From contig CAMTDV010000019.1 in assembly GCA_947069175.1 (NCBI GenBank), forward strand, positions 72,973,358-73,037,357: a stretch of DNA of 64,000 bases, read 5' to 3'. The notes beneath the pieces were generated by a model. It worked only from the letters and a program-made list of their open reading frames with translations. It was not told the origin of the DNA and searched no databases. A program made the translations under genes and the position numbers. This DNA comes from Scalesia atractyloides. Its lineage: Eukaryota; Streptophyta; Magnoliopsida; Asterales; Asteraceae. This document shows positions 45,600 through 57,080 of the stretch, in pieces (positions within the stretch are counted from its first letter, which is position 1; each line of letters begins with the position of its first letter).

Positions 45600-46292
45600 T
45601 CCTGATCGATCTGCACCTGCTGCTAGAGACCACCAATACGACGAGCCACTGTTTTTCTATCTTCTTAGTTGCTAACCGAACCCCCTTGAGCCCCTGCTGA
45701 TCTCTAGTTCCGCAAGCACGTTGGTTTGTTACATGCCAATAAGAAAAGGCTTGTTACCTTGTGTTTTCTTATACCTAAGAAGCGATTGAAACCCGATATT
45801 GATTAACCTTCTTCTATTGCTACTCGATCACCAAGAAACCTTTTACCATCGTTGCAACCCTGCAACTAAAAAGTGGTTGCTTCCCCTTCTCAAAAAATGA
45901 CTCTCACAAGCGTTGATACCAATTAAAGGCCCTAGTCGATAAAAAAAAAACCAAAATACGAGATTGAACAGATTCGCTCAACTCTTTTTATTATAAACCA
46001 AACACATAAATTACAATAACCCTAATCGTCTATTTATATTAACTAAACATCTTGGAAAACAAGAAACCTAAGTCACTCAAATGAGAAATCAAACAAATAC
46101 TCAATATCTTAAAATAAAATACGACTCCATTAATAAAAATTCCGTTAATAAATAAACCCAACTTAAAAGACTCTTATACCCCTGATCCATTCAGCTTTGT
46201 GAACAAAACGATTAAGTGAAACCGCTACCATGTGATCTGGAGGTCAAGGTAAGATTGTTGTCATGTGATCAGGCTCAAACTAGGTTGACGCC
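45600..46292 (-). repeat. Probable LTR and leader fragment (inverted)
   Basis: On the minus strand a TTATAATAAAAAGAGTTG stretch is followed by CAATCTCGTATTTTGG and then AATTGGTATCAACGCTTGTG, which resembles an LTR end followed by a degenerate tRNA-Met primer site. No protein domain was identified. Weak call. Confidence 0.35.
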
Positions 46293-46534
46293 TGATGTGT
46301 GCAAAATGCAACATATAAATTACATCAAATGAGGCATAAAACTAACCATTTTTAGTACTAATGTTGAGAAAAGCACGTTTCTTTGTTCCTTTTGTATTTT
46401 CAGGATAAAAAGAGCTTAAAGGAATAAAAGAAGCAAATAAGCAGCCAAAACCAATATAAATACAAAAAGAAGGAATAACGAGCCATGCCCGATCCCTCAG
46501 CAACACCCCAAAGACAAAAACAAGATAACAGAAG

Positions 46535-46830
46535 ATGACCACGGGGCCGTGCCCAGCCGAACACGGGGCGTGGTCAGACCTTGCACTTCAAGACAAAACC
46601 TGCAGAAGCTTCTACGCCCACCACGGGGCCGTGCCCAGACCAACATGGGGCGTGGTCAACTATCAGATTTGCAGAATTCAGAAAGTACAGCGAATAGTTG
46701 ACCACGGGGCCGTGCCAAGAGGCCACGAGGTCGTGTGGGGCCCTCTGCTGTCAGATGCAATAAATGAAGGAAGAGAACATGGATGGCCACAGGCCGTGCC
46801 CACTGGACATGGGGCCGTGGCCGGGCTACT
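46535..46830. repeat. GC-rich palindrome array upstream of TATA
   Basis: Four degenerate units, each with CCACGGGGCCGTG and a matching ACACGGGGCGTGG or equivalent, start at about 46539, 46620, 46700 and 46783. They lie directly before the TATA box at 46840. Spacers between units differ. Confidence 0.82.
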
Positions 46831-46839
46831 GTTTTGGAC

Positions 46840-46849
46840 TATAAATAGG
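46840..46849 (+). promoter_or_regulatory. TATA box of the large LTR
   Basis: TATAAATAGG. The solo LTR inserted 56 bp downstream, close to the expected transcription start, so the LTR promoter is separated from its own R-U5. Confidence 0.7.
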
Positions 46850-47996
46850 GGTGCTTGGTTTACTTCAAAGGCATCAATTGGCAAACCACTTCTCTCCCAC
46901 TTTGTGTCACACCCCGACCCGCAGCGGAAAAGGTGATCGGGGCATGATTGGGTTATCATCAAAGCTCATGACATTTATTTTAACGTTTCATATTCATTAA
47001 TACACTTTAATGGAAAATTACAATCAAATATTACAACATATCCTAAATATCAATCTAGGCTTCATTGTTTTCTTCTAAGGCATTTCCTATGTTTTCCTTG
47101 CTTCATCCTGTTCACCTGTATCATGTGTAAAAGGGTTTTTGGATCAACAAAAAGTTGGCGAGTGAATCCTATGGAAAACATTTGAACAAGTTTATTTAAT
47201 TGATTATGAAATAAAGTGCACAACCACACATGAGTAAAAATAGATGTAAACTTATTCATAAATCAATTTAATAATAAACAATACACACATGAACAAAAAT
47301 GGATCGATTAGAGGCACGCGTTGCTCAACTCGTCTCTCACGAGGAACTGATGAGCCTAATGAATGAATTGCATAAACTTGACAATATAAAATACATAACT
47401 ACAAACAATATAAACTCAATAATACACACACGAACAATAATGGATTTGTTTTGAGGCACGCGTTGCTCAACTCGTCTCTCACGAGGAACTGATGGGCTTA
47501 ATGAATGAATTTCATATAAGTTGACAAAATGAAATACATAATCACAACAATATAAACAATCTAAGTTTAGATCACGATATGGTATGGCACAAGTTTAAAT
47601 AAACGAGTTAATTATTTTGTGACACATGACACACCCCAAAACGTGTAATTAAAAAGGGGGAGTTGTAAGATTCACTCAACGTAGGTGCGTTTGGTTGGTG
47701 ATGTTGAATGCACGCGAAGTGGTTTTAACCACGAGTGAAATTAACCTAGATAAATAGCATTATGGTTCGGTAAGTAAACGGATTTTATTGATCCATTTTA
47801 GTAGGATTGTTGGGTGTATTTTTGTGAGTTTAAGGCTATTTTCTAACCTTAAAAATGTTATTTTTAAGTATTTTTAATTGATTTTTAATTAAAATAAATA
47901 AATAAAAATAATAAAAAAAATTGACTTTTTTGACCGTTGACCGTTGACCATTGACCATTGACTGTTGACTTTGACCGGTTCGTATGCGTGTATGTG

Positions 47997-48585
47997 TGCG
48001 CTGAGTGAGGCTCGAACCCGAGACCTCCCGTACGCGTGCACGCAGCTTTACCAACTGAGCTACGTGTCTAACCCGAAATATTTCTGTTTTTAATTATATT
48101 TATATATTAATTAGATTAATCCGAAAATCAACTTATTTCTAAAAAGATTTTACTGAATCGGACCGGTGCTCTCCACAGGTCTCGAACCCGGGACCTGTGG
48201 GTTGAGTTAACACACAGTCCACCGCTGGACTGTGTGTCTAACTTGTTAAATAATCCGATTTATATTATACTTATGAACAAACTTCATTATTTCATTTCTG
48301 CCTTATTTTAAAAAGTTAGATAATTGTCCGGATCGGTGCAGTAGACCGGACTCGAACTCGTGACGTGTGTTTAAACATTCACACAGTCCACCGCTGGACT
48401 GTGTGTCTATCTTGGTTATTATTCCGGTTATTATTAAACTTAACATGTACAGCGGTGACTCCGGTTCGGTTAGCAAAAAAAAAACATTTTTATTAAGGCA
48501 AGCATGCATGGGACAAGATTCGAACTCGAGACGTAAGTGTGTTTAATGTGCACACAGTCCACCGCTGGACTGTGTGTCTAACCCG
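47997..48585 (-). repeat. Four tandem tRNA-like modules in the solo LTR
   Basis: B-box-like motifs on the minus strand lie at about 48009-48025 (GGTCTCGGGTTCGAGCC), 48178 (GGTCCCGGGTTCGAGAC), 48348 (ACGAGTTCGAGTCC) and 48517 (TCGAGTTCGAATC), that is at intervals of 169-170 bp. The first unit has the cleanest A-box region, GTAGCTCAGTTGGTAAAGC. The other three share the ACACAGTCCAGCGGTGGACT hairpin in its place. Text after each unit (TGTCTAACCCGA or similar, then AT-rich) also repeats. Confidence 0.82.
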
Positions 48586-49292
48586 AGTTATATCTTGATT
48601 TATAATAAACTTATATGTTACCGAAACTTCGTCTTCTTCGTCAGTCTTAACCAGAAACGATGACTGACTGGTTCGAAGTTTTAATCAGGTTTGTTTAGCG
48701 TTTTATGATTAATTATAGGTGAGATAAATGAAAAGAATGAAAGACTAAGCGTTAGATATACCGAAATTGGACTCCTCTGTTTCTCCGGCGGAACTCCGAT
48801 GTCAGCAGACTATTCCGGCGACTTGTGTCTTGCGGCAGAGAGTCTTCAACGAGCTTGAGATGAATGTGGGTGGCTTCGGTATGAGTTCTGAGTGTTCAGT
48901 GTTTAGAGCAAGGCACAGAAGTGAAAAACCCGGTTTTCCGGCGATTTGCAGGAGATTTCCGGCGAGTGAGTTTTCGCCGAGAAAGGGTGCGGTTTTGAGC
49001 GAAAAAGCTTGCAGAGGTTCGAGGGGGTATTTATAGGGCAGGTCATCGATGAATTTGGTCCGATTTCCGACTTGATTCAAAGTCATTACGTTTTCCGGCG
49101 GTTATAGATTGTGTCGCTGGTTCAGGCGTCGGTTATAACCGATGTAGGTTTAAATGTTTACGTTAAGACTTGAAGAAACCGTCCAATCTCGCGAGATCGC
49201 CGGGATTTCCGACGACTGCATTTGGGCGCGCCGATTTCGAATTCGGAAAACATGTTATGAATTAATTGATTCTAATAATTAACAAGAAACAC

Positions 49293-49376
49293 TAGTGGCG
49301 CAGTGGTTGAGTGTGTGTGTGTTAAGTTGTTTGCTGAAACGGTTGACTGACCCGGGTTCGAAACCCGGCAGAACCA
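49293..49376 (+). repeat. Plus-strand tRNA-like module in the solo LTR
   Basis: GTGGCGCAGTGGTTGAGTGT (A-box-like) and CCGGGTTCGAAACCCGG (perfect T-arm and B box) about 40 nt apart, then CAGAACCATTTTATTTTT. Homologous to 4783-4862 in LTR 1. Confidence 0.7.
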
Positions 49377-50660
49377 TTTTATTTTTATTTCATTATTTTT
49401 AACAATTTTTCAAAAACAAACTATATATTCCAATATAATAATTAATTATGTATCGTTTAAAATTAATTTGGGCATTAAATACGCCACGAAATTTTAAACT
49501 GATTGTTCGGTTAATAAACGGAGCGGGTTTGGTAAAATCCGTTTTTTGACGGATGTTACACTTTGCCACCACTCCACCACCACTACAACACCAACACCCA
49601 CAACCATCATCCATCTATCATCTTTAGAGTGTGTAGTAGTCTCGGGATCCAAGATTGATTGTAAGAGTCTTTGTCAAACAAAGGCCATGCTTGGCTAATC
49701 TCTTACATTACTTGGTGAAGAGAAGTCTTTAATGTATTACTTTTGATTTTTAATCTTTCGGCACTTTTTAATTAGGTATGTATTAATGACTTTAATAAAT
49801 AGTTTCTTATGTTGAAAGTGAATTTTCCTAACCATTTCTTCATGATGTCATTAATTTGTTCATTCGTGTCTTTACGGTCTATATAAAGCGCGTTAACTAC
49901 TTTGAAGGGGGTTAGAAGGGTGGTTTGGTAAAGTTTTTGTCTCGTTCAGTGTATAGATCCTGCGAGGACTTGATTCAAGCTTACTAGGACCTCCTTCAAT
50001 GCCCCAAAGGTATTGGATGGCGGGGGTGTGAAAAGCTTGAACCCCTCATATGTAAACTACTATTAATACTTTAAACCGGCTACTTGGGATTATATCTCTG
50101 TTGACTCAAACCACTTAGCCGAGGGTAACGTCACCTTCAAAAGAGGGGCCTACCACTTTTCGCATTAATAACTTATTTAATTATCTTCCAATATTCTGAA
50201 TTTTTTGGATTGTATCCCTGCTGACTCAAACCACTGGATTACGTCACCTTCAAAAGAGAAGCCTACTACTATAACTAAGATAATCTCTCAAAAAGTCCGA
50301 AAGTGCGAAAATCATCAAATGATACATTAAAGATGAGTTGGATCTAAGTGATTCTATCTTGTCTACCTGTTTTTTTCATTGTATTTATCCTTTTATTTTT
50401 TCTTTTATGTTTAAAATCTTTTATCAAAAATTTAGATTGTTAGACGTTGACGATAAACCGGTACTAAAAGCTCTTGTGTCCTTGGACGACGTCACTATCT
50501 TACCAACACTATACTACGCTCATGATAGGTGCACTTACCCAAGTGTGTGTTTAATGTTAGTATAATGTCATGTTTTATAAATTTAAAACTTGAATAATGC
50601 GTAAAAAGGGCTCAAAATACTAATAAAATATAATACGCTCATTACATACCAACACCACAC

Positions 50661-51424
50661 CGGACCCATGCATTCACAAGCCTCATCCACCGGCTTTCCT
50701 CTTTAGTTAACCTAATCTAAAATTCACTATAGGCTTTATAGCTAAATATGCATGGAAGGTTTTGGAAGTCTCGTCTAAGAACGTACCGGATGTCTAAAAT
50801 CCAAATGCTTACCACTAAGCTTGAAATTTTAAAGATGATGGAAAGTGAGACCTTCAGGATTTTAAGTTAGACTATGTTTATATTATGATTTAAACTTATA
50901 AAACCTAGTTTTTTATATTATGATTTAAACCTTAATTTGAAGATGCAGGATGTACTCATACATACATCTAGATCATATGATTTTTTACGCCAAAACATAT
51001 ATGTACAGTATATGATTTTTCATTGATATAAAATTGCAATAAAGATAATATTTATTAATAAAATCTTCTTATTATTTTCTCTTAGCATTTTAATAAATAG
51101 CATAATATCTTTTGATGTATATATATTAAGTTAAAATGTTATTTATAATAGTTACACTATAAATTAGATGACGTTTACTGACCGGTATAACCCAAATTAG
51201 CTATCGTTAATAAAATAGGAACCATCAAGGAGGTACCATAGAGAAACACGACGTGAGTAATGACTTCACCGGCAGATCATTGCTAATATTGTCGAGCACC
51301 AGTGGACCCCCAATCACATTTTACTGACAACTCTTTCATATTACCCATGGATCATGGATGATACTATCTCAGACGAAGCTGTTAGGTTGTTGTTCTATTA
51401 TTTATATTATTTATATTATTATTA

Positions 51425-51498
<74 letters not shown>

Positions 51499-51957
51499 TA
51501 TATTATTAATTTATTATTCAATGGTGATTGTATAAATCCTCTTTCATTGAAGTAATTTTTTTAGTATTGATATATATATCGTTTTTGGTAATAATTTTTT
51601 TGAATGGACCAACTTTACTCACTTCTAAATTACACCAAATTATTTCTACTTCGTTGTCATCCATTATTTTATTAACAATCATTATGGATACTACTGATTT
51701 TATAGTAAGGTTTTTTATGTTATTATTATATACCAAGAAATCTTTGAATCTCTATTATTAATTAAACGATCTCTAAATTAATAAATAATATGAATTATTT
51801 TCTTCGAAATCTAAGACATTCCTAAAGATGAAGATATAGTAATATTTTATGTATATAAAATAACTATTACTAGAAAATCACAAATAATAAACATTTTCTA
51901 ATATTTAATATACATGTGAACGTACATAAATTAATTATGTAAGACGATTACATTAGG
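50661..51957. other. Spacer with long (ATT)n tract
   Basis: No gene is seen. An (ATT/TTA)n microsatellite runs from about 51405 to 51513, with roughly 25 uninterrupted units, followed by AT-rich DNA. This stretch does not resemble the spacer at 57640-59597 between the other duplicated units. Confidence 0.7.
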
Positions 51958-52672
51958 TAATCAAGATCAAGATATGATATATATCAAGTGAACTGTAATA
52001 AAAACATTTATTATGTGTAATTGTAGTGTCTAAGATTCAACCTTTATAATTCTTTTAGTTATATTCTACGGATTTCATTGGAGTGAACTATATGTTTGAG
52101 TATCATCTATTAGAATATAAGATACTAGCTAACTGTAGAAATGATTTATTAATTATTATGTATTTTGTTGTTCATGGTACTTCTAGGCATAAAAGATCTA
52201 TATAGCCGTATTACGTGACTACGTGTATATAAGATTCTTAGATTAATATATTGTAGTAAAATAAAATTGTCCAAAAATTTGGTCACATGGATTGCACCTA
52301 ATATGAGATCATATACGTATCAATATAGTGAAATTAGAATCTGCTTAATATAGTGGAATTAAAAAACAATCAGTATTTTATGAAATCAATCTACGTGTTC
52401 CTAGGGATGCCCTTCACAGTTTATGCAAAAATGCAATGCGAAATGGAAAAACCAGTATTTAAGAAACTTACACAATTAACATTGACAAAAGGTGAATGTT
52501 AAGAACGGGTAGCAGAAGAAAGCGGAGGTATGTTTTTACAGGTATCCTTAAAAGAGATTTTGCGTTTGTCTCCTATGTAGAACAACTAGGAACAACATGT
52601 ATTGCCGGAGTTACCACTAAACCTGATAATCACCATGAAAAAAGTTGTTTTGTGTTTGAATGCTCTTGATAG

Positions 52673-53003
52673 TGTTAGGATTGAGCACGCACACACATAA
52701 TAGCAATAAACGAAACAAGGATTTAAAGTGGTCGGTCAGCTGACCTGTGTATGTTGCAACTAGGGTTTCTATTATTATTATTAGGACAATAAGGAATTAC
52801 AAGTACAAAACAATCATTATATAGAGACTATTCTAGGATTAGGAAACTTAATCCCCAAGTTAGGGCCAAGCCCCACATAGAGATAATTAGGGACCGCTAA
52901 ATTAAAACCCCAATTTAATTGCCAAATAAAAGCGTGTGGGCCAACCCAAGGCTAAGGTCAGCCGCCCTCCCTTGATTGGGCCTCCACACCAAATCGGCCA
53001 ACA
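52673..53003 (-). repeat. Copia 3' LTR, copy A (331 bp)
   Basis: In minus orientation it starts TGTTGGCCGATTTGG at 53003 and ends CAATCCTAACA at 52673. A TATA-like CTATATAATG is inside. The preceding AGTGGGAGATTG is the classical copia polypurine tract (53004-53016). The same LTR in copy B is at 60496-60808. Confidence 0.82.
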
Positions 53004-54610
53004 ATCTCCCACTGGAGGCTCGAACAAAGCCCAATAGTCTTCAGCATTCTATTAGTTGCAACAACCTTCTTTTTCAGTTAACCTAGTTAACCTGAAGGCA
53101 CGTTGAAGTTTCCACTGAGCTTCAACTCATCAACCATAACGCGTGACTCATTCTCTATCCCTGCCAGATACCACCTAAACAAACCACCGGGTCCTGGGAA
53201 CACAAACTCTCCATTGCCTGCAAGGAATTCTCAAGGATGCTTTTCCAGCTGTAATGTTGGTTTTTTAACCCACTATCGCCCTGGCATTGTAACTTAAACA
53301 CATTCTATGCTCCCATAATCACGATGTCCTCCGATTAGATTGACTTTCAAAACTGGTTCTTCTTAGAATCTTTCCTATGACTCTAGGTTTCTTTCTTGCA
53401 AAGCCAACCCTATCCCGTCCTCGAGATTTTGTGAACACGACTTGGTTTTTCTTGGGTAAATTGCATTTTAGTTCTTTAAGTTTCAGCAAAATTTTAGGCG
53501 TTGTCCTTTAACTTACAAAATTACAACAGATGTCCTTTGTGTTTTAATTTCTGTACAACAGATGTCTTTGATGTTTTAATTTTCACTCTTACAACCGGAA
53601 TTGCCTGTAAAGAAATTAGGAGATAAAGGACATCCGCTGTAATTTCGATAGTTAAATGATGACACCTGAAATTTGTGGAAACTTAAAAGATGTAAAATGT
53701 AATTACCCATTTTTCTTTAAGAACTGGACTTCATTTCTTTCTGACGGTATACTGACCATGTATAATGAGCATCTTTTCTTTCCTCGAGCCATGAACATAT
53801 TTCCTTTACCTTAAATTGTTCGTTCACGAACTTAACTTCATGTCCTTGATCATCTAACTGGCCGACATAAATCAACAGCCTCTTCAGTGTTGGAACAACC
53901 CTGACATTTCTTAAAGGTCCATGGACAAACTGAAGTCTTCAAAACAATGTCAGCCATGCCCGTAACATCAAGTACCTCGTCGCCAATCTTACTTTTCCAA
54001 AGTCACCTTCTTACAGATTCTATAATGCTTCACTACTATTGGTAGCGTGAAATTAAGCACCAGAATCCATGACCTAGGAATCCACATTGCTCTCCACACT
54101 ACAGATTAATGCATCATCATCAAGATCATGGTCTCGACAGAGTTAATATCTTTCTTATGCATTGAACACTGATTCCTAAAGTGTCTAACTTCTTTGCAAT
54201 CCCAACATATCACATCCTTTGAAGTTTTAGACACACTCCCCTGCTCTTACGACTTCCTCGCTGATTCTTTCTTCCTCTACTCTATGTGCTCAACAAAGAA
54301 CCCGAATACTCACTTGCAGGGGAGGAGCTTAGTGGAACCGGGGGGGGGGGGGGGGCGGGCACCCCCCAATGTTTTAGTTAGAAGTGTAAAATTTACGATT
54401 TTTCGTCCAAAAAATTTAAAATTATATAGAATCCCCCGCCCCCCAATTATTTTGCCTAAATATTTATACAATATATAATTGGGTCCCATCCCCCCTCGAA
54501 ACTTTTGGTCAAGCTCCGGCACTACTCACCTGAACCACGACTTCGAGCACCCTTTCCCAAAATATGATCCCACATCTTCGCAAACGTGGACTTACTCGTT
54601 TCTGAATACC
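53004..54610 (-). pseudogene. Ty1/copia gag C-terminus and protease remnant, copy A
   Basis: On the minus strand, in several frames, a CCHC knuckle CWDCKEVRHFRNQC (about 54170-54210) is followed by an aspartic-protease region. Recognisable pieces are WVMDSGASFHAT-like text (about 54050), LDVTGMADIVLKTS, WTFKNVRVVPTL and YVGQLDDQGHEVKFV (about 53850-53960). Integrase and RT are absent: after about 53700 the sequence passes to the polypurine tract and 3' LTR. Many stops and shifts are present. Roles would be RNA packaging and polyprotein cleavage. Confidence 0.75.
54317..54524. mobile_element. hAT-type MITE (208 bp) with poly-G tract
   Basis: Ends CAGGGGAGGAGCTTAGTGG and (inverted) TAGTGCCGGAGCTTGACC, flanked by 8-bp ctcacttg (54309-54316) and ctcacctg (54525-54532). 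Copy B has the empty site ctcacctg at 61883-61890, so the insertion came after the duplication. A run of about 17 G lies at 54339-54356. Confidence 0.9.
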
Positions 54611-54850
54611 TCAGACTCTTAATAGTGGATAGAACTGTATATCCCAGATTGTGTAATCTAGGTGAAGTTTTGTAATATTAGACTAGGCTTAGTCCAACCA
54701 GATGTTGTATTGCAGTTTTTAGACCTTGTACTGTAAGGTATTATCAATAAAATAAGCACTCTTTGTTATCAGCTGTGTTATAAAGCATCCTTATCAGGTG
54801 AAGTGTCACAATTGGTATCAGAGCCAAAGGTTTTAGTGAATTAGGTATTC
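54600..54850 (+). repeat. Plus-strand LTR end and primer site, copy A
   Basis: LTR-like text with ATCAATAAAATAAGCACTCT (a polyadenylation-type region) is followed by TGGTATCAGAGCC at 54813-54825, the initiator tRNA-Met site on the plus strand. Orientation is opposite to the copia pieces immediately to the left. Confidence 0.75.
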
Positions 54851-55123
54851 GGTTGGAATATCTATGCTTCAACTTTTGAGATTAGGCCTGCTTAAAGCAA
54901 GTTACATACTTTTATAAGTAGTTTATAGATAGGGATGCAGAATTATCAGGTGCTGGTTATAGTGATAACTACAGCCTGTGAACTCTTATTTGGTTACCAC
55001 TTTGTACCCTTTCCTGTTTCAATGTGATATATTTGAAAATTTGTTGTACTATATGTACTATGTGAAATAATCATTGTAACTGAATAAAATATTGAAGTAG
55101 TGTTTCTCCTGGAAATTTAAAAG

Positions 55124-55450
55124 ATGTCCGCAAAACCTTCAATTAACAATAATCGTCGACCTAACCCACCGAATTATCCGCCTGTTGACTCTGCTCCTCA
55201 TGGCGAATCCGTAGACATAAGAGATGATGTGATCAGATCGGACAACCATTTGAGTCACGCAACTCCTTACCAATGCACAGGTGCGCGAAATGTCAGAATA
55301 CAGAACGACCGGTGCAATCCGTGGGAAGCACTACACCTACAGCAACTTCATGAGAAAAACGACAAGAAAAGAAGGTAGATGATACTAAAGTAACTAAAGC
55401 TATAGAAACAGAAATCTCTAGAGAATGCAACTACAAGACCTTCATTTCTT
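55124..55450 (+). pseudogene. Degenerate gag-like N-terminal frame, copy A
   Basis: An 84-codon frame rich in Asn, Pro and Arg starts at an ATG (NNNRRPNPPNYPPVD), about 300 bp after the primer site. It ends in a stop, but an adjacent frame gives ECNYKTFIS, and after the ATATCGGT element FDRKKGAIEAHKWLRG (55960) continues. This resembles a Ty3/gypsy gag lead-in (C-YK-F-SC-P-FDG-KG). Copy B has the same at 62494-62830. Confidence 0.5.
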
Positions 55451-55464
55451 GTAGCCTATGTAGC

Positions 55465-55787
55465 TAATATCTCGATATATTAGTGATATCGGTTATCGGT
55501 CCCCTACCAAGATACCAGTGCAAAATATCGGTCATAATATCGGTACCGATAATATCAGCGATATTGACCGATATATCACCGATCTTCCTGATATCAATGT
55601 CTTTCTTCTTAGTTCTACCATTCGTCTTTCTTCTTTTTGCTACTATTAGTGTTCAAAGTCTTAATTGTTAGATGTTAGTGTTTTAAGTCTTAGTAAGTTT
55701 CTACTTGCAACGATTGTTAGTATTTGTTAATGGTAGGAGAGTATACTGAATTGTTAGTGTTAAATATATAATAATATATAATATTTA

Positions 55788-55822
<35 letters not shown>

Positions 55823-55935
55823 ATATAGTATGTGTGTATATATTCAACATGATATTAAAATAACCGATATCCCAACGCGACAACTAATATCTCAAATATC
55901 GGTCCTTGATTATATCCGATATTTTACCGCATTAA
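55465..55935. mobile_element. ATATCGGT-rich element, copy A
   Basis: Multiple ATATCGGT/ACCGATAT words at both ends (55485-55590 and 55860-55930) with AT-rich DNA and a (TA)n tract (55793-55827) between. It interrupts the gag-like sequence, and the same insertion is in copy B (62835-63265), so it predates the duplication. Confidence 0.55.
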
Positions 55936-55939
55936 CTGC

Positions 55940-56640
55940 TTAGCTTGTACCCTCTTTCATTCGACAGGAAGAAAGGTGCTATTGAGGCACATAAATGGCT
56001 AAGAGGTGTGCTTATTTTATTTTGTTTGTCTCTATTTCTAAAAAACCAGTTTTTTTTGTTTGGTCATTGCCATGGCCGGAGACGAAAGGCTATAATAGAG
56101 ATGTTTGATGAGAATAAGTTTGGTTGGTGGAAGATGTAGATTAAGGAACTACTATGTCAGAAAGATTTAGATGTAGTGCTTGAGGGTGAGGAGCCAGAAG
56201 GTATGTCACAAGCAAATTGGATGAAGTTGGATAAGAGAGCTAGAGAACTGATAATGCCTTCAGTGTCAAAGAATGTTACCTATAACATCCAGATGGGGAC
56301 CTTAACTAGAGATATGATGGAAGCATTATCAAATAGTATGAGAAGACTTCTGCAACAAATAAGGTTTATCTTATTCGAGAGCTTGTGAATACTAGGATGA
56401 AGGAGGGTGGCTCAGTAACAAACCACATCAATAACCTAAACTCGATCTTGTCTCGCGTAGTGTCTGTCGATATTAAGTTTCACGATGAGGTCCAAGCCTT
56501 CAATTGTTATCCTCATTCTCTGATAGTTGGTCCGGGACCGTAACTGCTGTTACAAGCTTGTTTTCTCCATCTGACTTCTTTAAGGCTTTTCTAGTTGTTC
56601 CTAGTTGTTCTTTAGTTTCTTATTAGTTTCCTTACAAACC
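55940..56640 (+). pseudogene. Copia gag N-terminal remnant, copy A
   Basis: The plus strand, in two frames, reads IIEMFDENKFGWWKM, LLCQKDLDVVLEGEEP, MSQANWMKLDKRA, then LIRELVNTRMKEGGS and HINNLNSILSRV, the order of the copia gag (UBN2-type) domain. Stops (for example TAG right after GWWKM) and shifts disable it. Its C-terminal complement, the CCHC knuckle, lies on the opposite strand at about 54200. Confidence 0.72.
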
Positions 56641-56689
56641 ATCCCTCTTATATCGCTTAGATATTGATAGGCAATTAAGTATTAGGAGC

Positions 56690-56868
56690 TACCTTGTGTT
56701 TAGGATCAATACTTGGTTCTTACCACTACTATACTATGTATACTATAGGTACACTTGCTTGTTATGTCTGCAGTTTGGTTTAGATGCTTTCCATTTTTAT
56801 AAATTTAAAACTTGTGTACGTAGTTGATACATTTTATACATACCATTCACATGCATCAAATACGAACA
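56690..56868. repeat. LTR-end fragment
   Basis: Short block (cactatactatgtatactat ... cttgttatgtctg ... tttttataaatttaaaactt) that resembles the end of the large LTR at about 50505-50600. No gene. Confidence 0.45.
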
Positions 56869-57080
56869 CAGTTATGTTGCTAATCTTTCAATTAAACTGA
56901 AATCACTACATACACAATTATTCTTACAAGCTAGTCGTTCTGGACACGACTGTACAATAATTTACTTGATCTTGGTGCCATATCTTCTATACACGTTCCA
57001 TGATTTGAGTTAAATTAAATAAAAGAATATACTGCAAATCATTCACCGAATCCACCACATATCACCGTCATCATCATCAG

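Larger units (their letters stand above)
46905..49560 (-). repeat. Solo LTR of the element 1 family (2656 bp)
   Basis: In element orientation it starts TGTAACATCCGTC (49560) and ends GGGGTGTGACA (46905). It is flanked by a perfect 5-bp duplication ctttg (46900-46904 and 49561-49565), with no primer site or internal sequence: a solo LTR formed by recombination between two LTRs. It is longer than LTR 1 because of extra tandem tRNA-like units and a 142-bp tandem duplication (GAGGCACGCGTTGCTCAACT at 47311 and 47453). Confidence 0.93.
46293..50660 (+). repeat. Large LTR with nested solo LTR
   Basis: The left end TGATGTGTGCAAAATGCAAC is typical of Athila/Tat-like LTRs in my experience. A GC-rich palindromic tract is followed by TATAAATAGG at 46840-46849. 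After the solo LTR, the sequence continues with typical LTR text: two repeats of CTGACTCAAACCACT (50100-50245) and an end around 50560-50660. Neither internal sequence nor a second LTR is seen, so it is itself a solo LTR or a fragment. A weak relative of its end is at 56690-56830. Confidence 0.65.
51958..56690. repeat. Segmental duplication, copy A
   Basis: From caagatatgat (51968) to ttgataggca (56655) it is colinear with 59608-64000, at an offset of 7640 bp at its start. Differences include a hAT MITE in this copy and about 0.2 kb absent here (59690-59915 in copy B). Contents: unrecognised DNA (51958-52672), a minus-strand copia LTR, degenerate copia gag and protease, a plus-strand LTR end, and gag pieces. 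Confidence 0.88.

Noticed and set aside
48003..48070. Possible true tRNA gene on the minus strand
   Set aside because: A and B boxes are present, but the acceptor and anticodon stems do not pair convincingly and the unit repeats every 170 bp in an LTR.
51358..51555. Poly-Leu frame
   Set aside because: Translation of the (ATT)n microsatellite.
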